Of a stretch of DNA of 64,000 nt, positions 29,834 to 36,614 are shown piece by piece. The number at the start of each line of letters is the position of its first letter. The stretch's first letter is position 1. The DNA comes from Terriglobia bacterium (GTDB lineage Bacteria > Acidobacteriota > Terriglobia > Acidiferrales > UBA7541). Both the position numbers and the translations under genes were made by a program. The notes under the pieces were generated by a model. It was not told where the DNA came from. It worked only from the letters and a program-made list of their open reading frames with translations, and did not search any database. The stretch covers positions 147,362 through 211,361 of the forward strand of contig JAIMAG010000003.1 of assembly GCA_023512135.1 (NCBI GenBank), written 5' to 3'.

Positions 29834-30468
29834 GCTTTCCTCCCCTCACCCGCAGCCGCTGGTGCCCTGCCCTGCTCTGCTTCCGCAGCCAGCCCCACCA
29901 ATGGAGCCAGCTCGACGCGCAGCGCCTCGTAGGCACGGAACAGCAGCGATTTCAGCGCGCTTTCCGAGCAGCCCAGGATTTTGGCAATCTGATCGTAGTC
30001 CATCTCCTGATATTTGTGCAGAAGCACCGCGGCACGCTGCTTTTCCGGCAACCGGAAGATGGCGCGCCGGATCACCGCCTGGCGGTGCTGCTCGAGCAGT
30101 TGCTGTTCGGCGGTCGGGTGGCCGTCGGGCAGTTCCAGGGCGCGTTCGCTGTCTTCGGCCGGCTCATCCAGCGAGAGCTCTGCTTTGCGGTGGCGTCCAT
30201 CCCGAATCGCGTTCAACGCCAGGTTCGTCGCGATGCGGAACAGCCAAGTGGTGAACTTGGCTCCCGGTTCATACCGCCTACGCGCGCAATAGACCCGAAG
30301 AAAAACCTCCTGCGCCAGATCTTCGGCCAAAGCCGCGTCGCGCACCATCCGGTGGAGAAAATTGACCAGGGGAGTCCGGTAACGCTGGAGCAGCAGCTCG
30401 AAGGACGCCTCGTCCCCGGCCTTCACGTCCAGCATGAGTTGGACGTCGGACCTGGCCATTGCTTCCAC
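29830..30468 (-). CDS. ECF-type RNA polymerase sigma factor
   Basis: 212 aa. Region 2 shows DEASFELLLQRYRTPLVNFL, LAEDLAQEVFLRVY and FTTWLFRIATNLALNAIRD. Region 4 has LPEKQRAAVLLHKYQEMDYD and QIAKILGCSESALKSLLFRA, the -35-reading helix-turn-helix. The C-terminal extension is short. It is first of a three-gene operon with a zf-HC2 anti-sigma factor and a DUF3106 protein, an arrangement common in Acidobacteriota. Its regulon cannot be read from the sequence. Confidence 0.93.
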   Translation of the reverse strand: MEAMARSDVQLMLDVKAGDEASFELLLQRYRTPLVNFLHRMVRDAALAEDLAQEVFLRVYCARRRYEPGAKFTTWLFRIATNLALNAIRDGRHRKAELSLDEPAEDSERALELPDGHPTAEQQLLEQHRQAVIRRAIFRLPEKQRAAVLLHKYQEMDYDQIAKILGCSESALKSLLFRAYEALRVELAPLVGLAAEAEQGRAPAAAGEGRKA

Positions 30469-30659
30469 ATTCTATCCAACCCCAACCAGAGCCGAAAGTT
30501 GCGCACCCGCGCAGCCTGCGAAACGGTCAACGGAAACTCTTCGCCCGGAAAAGAAAACACCCCGGCCAAACCCGCGCACGGGGAAAATCACGGGAAGTTC
30601 AAGATGTCACGCATGTGCATCCTGCGGATGCCGCGGCACGCTCAGACAGGGGACTACGA

Positions 30660-31247
30660 CTATTCACGCACGGGTGGGCCCGGAAATTCGACTTCGGGTG
30701 GCTGGCGGGCCGGCTCGGCGGCTTCGAAATAGGCGTCGTCGCGCGAAAAACCAGCCAGCGAAGCAATCAGGTTGTTGGGAAACAGGGCGATGTAGGTGTT
30801 GTAGTCGCGCAGCACCTCGTTGTAGCGGCGGCGCTCGACGGCGATGCGGTTTTCGGTGCCGGCCAGCTCATCCTGCAGTCGGAGAAAATTTTCGCTGGAG
30901 CGCAACTGGGGATAGTTTTCGACCAGGGCGAGCAGGCGGCCCAGGGCCGAGTCGAGCTGCTGATTGGCGGCGATGCGCTCGGCGGGCGAACGCGCGGCGA
31001 GCAGCGCAGCACGAGCGCGGGCGATTTCGCCAAAGACGGCCTGTTCCTGCGCCACGATGCCCTTCACCGTTTCCACTAAATTAGGAATCAGGTCGGCGCG
31101 GCGCTGCAGCACCACATCCACCTGCGACCATGCCGCGCGCACCGCTTCCTGTTTGCGCACCATTTCATTGCGCCGGCTGATGAACAGGCCGCCCAAGGTC
31201 AGCGCCAGCACAACCAGAAGCACCAGAACCAGTCCCAGTTTTTTCAT
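30660..31247 (-). CDS. LemA family protein
   Basis: 195 aa. An N-terminal membrane helix (4-22) is followed by the LemA helical bundle with RRADLIPNLVETVKGIVAQE and LRSSENFLRLQDELAGTENR, then a RYNEVLRDYNTYIALFPNNL segment, all diagnostic. Function is poorly defined; LemA genes often pair with TPM-domain genes, and one lies two genes upstream here. The C-terminal tail PARQPPEVEFPGPPVRE is Pro-rich. Confidence 0.92.
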   Translation of the reverse strand: MKKLGLVLVLLVVLALTLGGLFISRRNEMVRKQEAVRAAWSQVDVVLQRRADLIPNLVETVKGIVAQEQAVFGEIARARAALLAARSPAERIAANQQLDSALGRLLALVENYPQLRSSENFLRLQDELAGTENRIAVERRRYNEVLRDYNTYIALFPNNLIASLAGFSRDDAYFEAAEPARQPPEVEFPGPPVRE

Positions 31248-31363
31248 ACTTCGCCTCCCGAGGTGGATCGATTGCGCTGGAAAAGTTTACCCGCACGGAT
31301 GCCGACACGTCCAAATGATCCTGTGCTGCTAGCCGCCCAAGCTGCGCTGCTTCCGCGAGCCGT

Positions 31364-32083
31364 TCAGCCCAGCCGGCGATCCACTTCGTCAGCCACGCGC
31401 GCCAGGCCGCCCAGGTAACCACGCAGCAGCGCCACCGGATCGAGTTCCGCCACGCGTCGCTTGCCCTCGCGCAAATCGAGCAGCGCATGAAATGCAGCGG
31501 GATCAAACCCCAGCAGGCGGGAAAGCTGCTCGAGCGCTGCGCGGCGACTCGCGGCTGACGGCTCACCGAGCGCCAGCAGCGCATGACGGAACAGTGTCAG
31601 CGTGCTGGAGATGGATGCCGCCAACAGATCGAGCAGAGCTTTTTTGTTCTGCGGGGTGGCCAGATAGCGCTGGCGCAGCCGCAGCAGTTGCAGCCGGAGT
31701 TCGCGTTCGACTTCGATGCGATGCAGATGCATCGGAACCTGCAGTGTGGCGAAAAGGTTTTCGCCGTGCAGCACGCGATGCGCAGCGCGGATATCGAGCA
31801 TCTCGATGGCAAACACGTCGGCCGAGCGCAGCAGCTCCTCGCGCGGGAACACCAGCGGTGCCGGCTGGCCCGTCTTCGTCCACCAGGCTATGACCGGGCT
31901 GAGCTGCTCCAGTGCTTCCAAGTCCAGGTTTTCGACCACGCACAGAATGTTCAGATCGGAAAATCCGGGCTGATACTCGCCCGCAGCGGCCGAGCCGTAC
32001 AGGATGACCGACTGCAGGTTGGGCCCGACCGCCTGCTGCAATCGTTCCACCAGTTCGCGCAGTAGTTTTTCCATGGCCTTCAC
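31364..32083 (-). CDS. Nucleotidyltransferase-domain protein
   Basis: 239 aa. The first 100 residues form a Pol beta-type nucleotidyltransferase core: VILYGSAAAGEYQPGFSDLN carries the GS-x-GxxxxxSD-type active site (Gly-Ser, then Ser-Asp; the second metal position is Asn rather than Asp). The C-terminal 130 residues are all helical, ending in a segment with LREGKRRVAELDPVALLRGY. Substrate unknown; aminoglycoside-type, MNT-type or regulatory roles are all possible. It lies between a LemA gene and a TPM gene that commonly sit together, 6 nt from the latter. Confidence 0.75.
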   Translation of the reverse strand: MKAMEKLLRELVERLQQAVGPNLQSVILYGSAAAGEYQPGFSDLNILCVVENLDLEALEQLSPVIAWWTKTGQPAPLVFPREELLRSADVFAIEMLDIRAAHRVLHGENLFATLQVPMHLHRIEVERELRLQLLRLRQRYLATPQNKKALLDLLAASISSTLTLFRHALLALGEPSAASRRAALEQLSRLLGFDPAAFHALLDLREGKRRVAELDPVALLRGYLGGLARVADEVDRRLG

Positions 32084-32089
32084 TCCTGC

Positions 32090-32941
32090 TCACCAACCAC
32101 CGCTGGCGCCACCGCCGCCCGAAATGCCTCCGCCGAAGCCCCCGAACCCGCCCGAGCCGCCAAAACCGCCCCCGCCACCCCAGCCAGCCGGGCCCACGTA
32201 CCAGCCACCCCACCCACGACGGCCGCGCGTGTGGTACTGACGACCTCGAAAACGACCGCGACGACTGCGAGCTAGCATCCAGATCCAGAATCCACTGATT
32301 CCGAAGAAAAACAGCAAAGGCAGCAGAAGAGAAATTCCGTTGAGCGGCTGTGGAGCTACACGGTCACCGCTGAGTGGCGCTTGAGCCAGCGTCTCGAGCG
32401 TGAGGCCGCGGTCCGCGGCAATCACTTCGGCGATGCTTGCGGCTACTTGCCAGATAGCGCCATCGTAGTCCCCTGCGCGCAGCCGCGGTACCGCCTGACG
32501 CGCCAGACTGCCCACACGGCCATCGGGGAGAATCGGCTCCAGACCGTAGCCGACTTCGATGCGGTACTGGCGGTCCTCGATGGCATACAGCAGCAACACG
32601 CCGCGGTTTTCCGGCGGCTTGCCGACGCCCCAGCGTTCATAAAGACGATTGGCGAATTCTTCGACCGGAACGCCTTCGAGCGTGCGCACGGTGACCAGCA
32701 CCAGGGCGGCTTCCGTGCGGCTCCACACCTCCTGGCAGAGCGCAGCCAAGCGCTGCTCCGACTCCGGGGAGAGGACCCCCGCGAAGTCATTAACGCAGCC
32801 GCCCCGCGGCAGATCTTGCCAGCGTTCGGCGTGTGCAGCAGGTGCAAGCACGCACAGGAAGAACGCAACGGCGAGGAATCCACGTCCGCCGAACCGGTGC
32901 AGCGCAAATCCCGCCTTCGCTCGCGGCCGATTAGTGCACAT
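32090..32941 (-). CDS. TPM-domain membrane protein with Gly-rich tail
   Basis: 283 aa from the internal start at 32941; an upstream start at 32983 is possible but would overlap the ZIP gene by 53 nt. A signal-type hydrophobic segment (LAVAFFLCVLAPAAHA) is followed by the TPM (YgcG) domain with VNDFAGVLSPESEQRLAALC, LVLVTVRTLEGVPVEEFANR and RGVLLLYAIEDRQYRIEVGYG. A membrane helix (LLLPLLFFFGISGFWIWMLA) comes next. The tail is basic, then almost pure Gly/Phe/Ser. LemA and TPM proteins are often co-encoded. Confidence 0.85.
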   Translation of the reverse strand: MCTNRPRAKAGFALHRFGGRGFLAVAFFLCVLAPAAHAERWQDLPRGGCVNDFAGVLSPESEQRLAALCQEVWSRTEAALVLVTVRTLEGVPVEEFANRLYERWGVGKPPENRGVLLLYAIEDRQYRIEVGYGLEPILPDGRVGSLARQAVPRLRAGDYDGAIWQVAASIAEVIAADRGLTLETLAQAPLSGDRVAPQPLNGISLLLPLLFFFGISGFWIWMLARSRRGRFRGRQYHTRGRRGWGGWYVGPAGWGGGGGFGGSGGFGGFGGGISGGGGASGGW

Positions 32942-33689
32942 GGGCGCGAAACAGAAAATGCAGTGCGGCCATGATGGCCACACCGAGAAACACCACCAGG
33001 GCCAGGCGCGTGCCCGGCTCGCGGTTGACTTCCGGCATCAGGTCCGAGGCGGCGACGTAGATCGTCACGCCGGCCGAAAGCGGCAGCGCGTATCGCACCT
33101 GCGAGGCCAGCACCGCAATGAGCAGCATGCCGACCAGCGTTGCCGCAGCCAGCACCAGGGACGCACTGAGCGCCGCGCGCCGGCTGCGGCCGCTGGCCAG
33201 CATCAGCGACGCCACCGTGAACCCTTCCGGCAGTTTGTGCAGAAATACAGCCAGAAACACGATGCTGCCCAGCCAGGCAGAGCGCACAAAGCCCGCGCCG
33301 ATGGCCACGCCGTCAAAAAACGCGTGCACCGTCAGGCCCAGCAGCGCCGCATAGCTGGCATGCGCGGAGGCGAGCTCTTCGCGATGGGTCTCTTCGCCGA
33401 AATGGAAATGCGGCGCCAGCGTGTGCTCGAAGAAATGCACGAACAGATAGCCCAGCAGAGCAAACGCGAGCGCCGGCTCCCCCAGCAGCGCCAGCGATTC
33501 CGGCAGCATCTCCAGAAACGCCACCGCAAGCATGAATCCGCTGGCCAGCGCGACGAAGTACTTCAGCCACTGCCCGGACCACTCCCGCCGAACGATCAGG
33601 TAGCCGCCGAGCACATTGGCACCGGCGGCGAACAGGCCCAGCACCGCCGCCAGGGGAACATCGGAAGCCGGGATGGATTCGACGGGCAT
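32931..33689 (-). CDS. ZIP family metal transporter
   Basis: 252 aa with about eight membrane helices. The paired metal-site helices are recognisable: HAFFDGVAIGAGFV (TM4 type) and FLHKLPEGFTVASLMLASG (TM5 type), where HxxxD and HKLPEG form the binuclear site. A His-rich cytoplasmic loop (HTLAPHFHFGEETHREELASAH) precedes them. Probable substrate is Zn2+ or Fe2+. The ychF gene lies immediately upstream with a 6-nt gap. Confidence 0.9.
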   Translation of the reverse strand: MPVESIPASDVPLAAVLGLFAAGANVLGGYLIVRREWSGQWLKYFVALASGFMLAVAFLEMLPESLALLGEPALAFALLGYLFVHFFEHTLAPHFHFGEETHREELASAHASYAALLGLTVHAFFDGVAIGAGFVRSAWLGSIVFLAVFLHKLPEGFTVASLMLASGRSRRAALSASLVLAAATLVGMLLIAVLASQVRYALPLSAGVTIYVAASDLMPEVNREPGTRLALVVFLGVAIMAALHFLFRAHVH

Positions 33690-33695
33690 CGTTCG

Positions 33696-34790
33696 TCAGC
33701 CGCTGTGGCGGATGTGCAGCACGTCGCCATCTTCGACGACGTATTCTTTGCCTTCCAGCTTGACCTTTCCCTGCTCCCGTGCGCCGGCCCAGCCGCCGCC
33801 GGCCACCAGGTCGTTCCAGCGGGCCACTTCAGCGCGAATAAATCCGCGCTCCAGGTCGCTGTGGACGATGCCGGCGGCCTGCAGGGCGGTGGTGCCGCGC
33901 CGGGCCGTCCAGGCGCGACACTCTACCTCACTCACCGTGAAAAAAGAAATCAGCCCGAGCAACGCGTAGGTGGCCCGAATCACACGCGTGCGCCCGGGCT
34001 CTTCCAGGCCGTAGGAACGCATCAGTTCGTCCGCGTCGGCACCTTCCAGCTCAGCCAATTCCGCTTCGATCCGCCCGGCGACCGGCACCACCGCGATACC
34101 GGGTTTCGTGGCCAGTGTCGCCAGCCCGCTTTGCGCCACCGCGCGACCCAGCTCCGGCGCCTGCTCATCGCCGAGATTCAGCACGCAGAGCATCGGCTTG
34201 CGCGAAAGAAATTGAAAGCTGCTCAGCAGCTTCTCCTCCTCAGCGGTGAATTCCAGCTCGCGCAGCGGCCGCTCGGCTTCGAGCGCCTGCTGGCAACGCG
34301 CCAGCAGCGCCTGTTCGTGTTCGAGCGCCGGGTCTTTGCGTTTTTTCAGATCTTTTTCGAGGCGTTCGCGGCGGCGGAGAATCTGGTCGAGGTCGCTCAC
34401 CATCAGTTCGAGTTCAATCTCCTGGACATCGCGCAGCATATCCAGCGAGCCGCGCGGATGCGGCAGGGTCGGGTCTTCGAAACCGCGCACCACATGCAGC
34501 AGGGCGTCCACCGTCCGCAGCTCGGCCAGGTAGGCGGCCTGCTTGCTGCGCTCGCTGGCCAGAGCGCCGGGGCCGGTCAGACCGGCCACGTCCACATATT
34601 CGACCTGCGCATGCGTGGTCTTCCGCGGACGAAAGATTTCCGCCAGCCGGTCCAGTCGCTCGTCCGGCACGGTGGCCACACCGATGTGCACCGGAGCGTG
34701 TGCGGCACGGGCATCCAGGTGGGCGCGCGTCAGGATGCGGAAAAGAGTCGTCTTGCCGCTACGGGGCAGGCCGATGATGGCGGTGCGCAT
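33696..34790 (-). CDS. ychF: Ribosome-associated P-loop ATPase YchF/OLA1
   Basis: 364 aa from ATG 34790 (MRTAIIGLPRSGKTTLFRIL). P-loop GLPRSGKTT; switch region HAQVEYVDVAGL; the G4 motif is NLGDE instead of NKxD, the YchF-type change that switches preference from GTP to ATP. A helical insertion (about 125-200, LDQILRRRERLEKDLKKRKD) and a C-terminal TGS-like domain (FIRAEVARWNDLVAGGGW to VEDGDVLHIRHSG) complete the family plan. It binds ribosomes and responds to oxidative stress in characterised species. Confidence 0.94.
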   Translation of the reverse strand: MRTAIIGLPRSGKTTLFRILTRAHLDARAAHAPVHIGVATVPDERLDRLAEIFRPRKTTHAQVEYVDVAGLTGPGALASERSKQAAYLAELRTVDALLHVVRGFEDPTLPHPRGSLDMLRDVQEIELELMVSDLDQILRRRERLEKDLKKRKDPALEHEQALLARCQQALEAERPLRELEFTAEEEKLLSSFQFLSRKPMLCVLNLGDEQAPELGRAVAQSGLATLATKPGIAVVPVAGRIEAELAELEGADADELMRSYGLEEPGRTRVIRATYALLGLISFFTVSEVECRAWTARRGTTALQAAGIVHSDLERGFIRAEVARWNDLVAGGGWAGAREQGKVKLEGKEYVVEDGDVLHIRHSG

Positions 34791-34908
34791 CCCAGCGCAG
34801 TCTAGCACAGCCGCCCACCGCGACACCGCGGCGCTGCCTGATGGCCAGGGTCCTCCGCCGGCGCACGTTTACACCCAAGCGGAAACCCTCGTTCCCACCA
34901 ACCACACA

Positions 34909-35397
34909 CTACGGAATTCTGTTTTGGTGAACGGTCAGATAAAGTGCGGCTAAGCCAGCCAGCAACACGGCCGATTCCAGCCAGACCGAGACGCGGTGCA
35001 GACGGTTGAACTGGACGCGCAGGGCATCGTCTTCCGGTGCGGCGTCCAGCGAACCGTGCGCGGTGGCCATCTGTGCACGGAGCTCAGCCAGGTGCATCGA
35101 GATGCCGTATTGCGAAACCAGCGTGAGCACCAGCATGAAGAAAACCAGCAGCACCGGCGCGCGGAGCAGCGTGCCCGGCCGCGGCTCGAGTGCCAGGGTG
35201 GCCGCAACGTACAGCACCCCGGCCACCAAGCCCAGCAGGTGCAGCCGTCCGAGCGACATGCCGACCACGGCGCCGGCCTGTTCCCGCGTCGCCAGCACGG
35301 CAAACGCGCCCGGCGCCACCGCAAAACTCAGAAACAGCCCGGCGCCGACCCAGGTGCCTAGTGCGAAAACCTGCACGAAGCGAAGTATGGTGGCCAC
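34909..35397 (-). CDS. DUF4149 membrane protein
   Basis: 162 aa with four membrane helices: TILRFVQVFALGTWVGAGLF at the start, a helix around LHLLGLVAGVLYVAATLAL, one at VLLVFFMLVLTLVSQYGI and a last one at VLLAGLAALYLTV. The loop FNRLHRVSVWLE is typical of DUF4149 (TMEM205-like). Function unknown. It lies 118 nt upstream of ychF on the same strand. Confidence 0.8.
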   Translation of the reverse strand: MATILRFVQVFALGTWVGAGLFLSFAVAPGAFAVLATREQAGAVVGMSLGRLHLLGLVAGVLYVAATLALEPRPGTLLRAPVLLVFFMLVLTLVSQYGISMHLAELRAQMATAHGSLDAAPEDDALRVQFNRLHRVSVWLESAVLLAGLAALYLTVHQNRIP

Positions 35398-35503
35398 AGC
35401 AGGAGTCCGCTACACTGACTTTTCCGGCCCGGCGTCACCTCTGACCGGCGCAGGGTGCCGGGCGGGAGTCCTCCGGCGGCAGTGCCGCCAGGGCAGAAAA
35501 AAA

Positions 35504-35579
35504 TGGTGGGCGATCAAGGACTTGAACCTTGGACCTCTCCCGTGTGAGGGGAGCGCTCTAACCACTGAGCTAATCGCCC
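35504..35579 (-). tRNA. tRNA-Val (anticodon CAC)
   Basis: 76 nt with an encoded 3' CCA. Minus strand: acceptor GGGCGAT pairs with ATCGCCC, discriminator A, D-arm GCTC...GAGC, anticodon stem CTCCC/GGGAG with loop CTCACAC (anticodon CAC, reading GTG), variable AGGTC, T-arm CAAGG-TTCAAGT-CCTTG. All arms pair fully. A T7 tract follows the 3' end on the minus strand and may terminate transcription. Confidence 0.96.
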
Positions 35580-35622
35580 ACGGCAAATCTTTTGTAGCAG
35601 AACGGGCCTGATTCCGCAACCG

Positions 35623-36570
35623 ATGGCAACTTCCACGGCCAGCCGACTCGCGCACCTGCAGCAGGCGATCGCCACTGTTGTACGCGGCAAAGACGAAGCC
35701 ATCCAACTGGCGCTGGTGGCGCTGCTGGCCCGCGGGCATCTGCTGATCGAAGACGTCCCGGGCGTGGGCAAAACTACGCTGGCGCAGGCGCTGGCGCGCT
35801 CGTTCCACTGCAGCTTCCACCGCATCCAGTTCACCTCCGACCTGCTGCCGAGCGATGTGATCGGCACCAGCGTTTTCGACCAGACCACGCAACAGTTCGA
35901 GTTCAAACCCGGCCCGATCTTCGCCAACGTTGTGCTGGCCGACGAAATCAATCGCACCACACCGAAAACGCAGTCGGCCCTGCTCGAAGCGATGAACGAA
36001 GCTCAGGTGACCGTGGACAACCACACCTATCCGCTGCCGCAGCCTTTTCTGGTGCTGGCCACGCAAAATCCCATCGAGCACCACGGCACCTATCCGCTGC
36101 CGGAATCGCAGCTCGACCGCTTCCTGCTCCGCATCCGCATGGGCTATCCGGCGCGCGAGAGCGAACGCGCCATCCTGCGCCAGCAGGCCGGCACATCGCC
36201 GCTCGAAGCCCTCGAGCCGGTGATGGATGCCGACGAGGTGCTGGCTTTGCAGGAGCAGGTCCGGCAGGTGGGCGTCGAGGACAGCCTGGTGGACTACGCG
36301 CTGGACATCGTCGAACGCACCCGGCAGCGCGAGCAGCTCTCGCTGGGGGTCAGCCCGCGCGGCTCGGTGATGCTCTACCGCGCCGCCCAGGCGCTGGCGT
36401 TTCTCGAAGGCCGCGACTACTGCATCCCGGACGATTTCAAACGCCTGGTGCTGCCCGTGTTCGCTCACCGCATCGTGGTGAATACCCGCTACGTTTCCAC
36501 ACAGAAAAAATCCGAACAGGCGGAAGCCATCCTGCGCGAAATTCTCGACTCCACCCCCGTGCCCCTGTAG
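35623..36570 (+). CDS. MoxR family AAA+ ATPase
   Basis: 315 aa. Walker A is EDVPGVGKTTLAQALARSF (about 45-63) and Walker B VVLADEINRTTPKTQSALLE. Sensor-1 region is FLVLATQNPIEHHGTYPLPE, followed by LDRFLLRIRMGYP; the C-terminal lid domain contains VSPRGSVMLYRAAQALAFLE. MoxR proteins act as chaperones with DUF58/VWA partners and often sit in a moxR-DUF58-transglutaminase operon. Here the DUF58 gene is 3.8 kb away, with the CRISPR locus in between. Confidence 0.94.
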   Translation: MATSTASRLAHLQQAIATVVRGKDEAIQLALVALLARGHLLIEDVPGVGKTTLAQALARSFHCSFHRIQFTSDLLPSDVIGTSVFDQTTQQFEFKPGPIFANVVLADEINRTTPKTQSALLEAMNEAQVTVDNHTYPLPQPFLVLATQNPIEHHGTYPLPESQLDRFLLRIRMGYPARESERAILRQQAGTSPLEALEPVMDADEVLALQEQVRQVGVEDSLVDYALDIVERTRQREQLSLGVSPRGSVMLYRAAQALAFLEGRDYCIPDDFKRLVLPVFAHRIVVNTRYVSTQKKSEQAEAILREILDSTPVPL

Positions 36571-36589
36571 GCCCTGAAGTCCTTTGTGG

Positions 36590-36595
36590 TATATT
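36590..36595 (+). promoter_or_regulatory. Possible -10 element of the effector gene
   Basis: TATATT 20 nt before the effector ATG. No good -35 is visible at 16-18 bp. It overlaps an in-frame TTG at 36594, which argues for the ATG at 36615 as the translation start if the element is used. Confidence 0.35.
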
Positions 36596-36614
36596 GCTCA
36601 CAACAGTAACAGTC

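Noticed and set aside
36594..36614. TTG start 21 nt upstream of the effector ATG
   Set aside because: It overlaps a TATATT hexamer that may be the -10 element, and ATG 36615 is the stronger codon; the seven extra residues add no motif.
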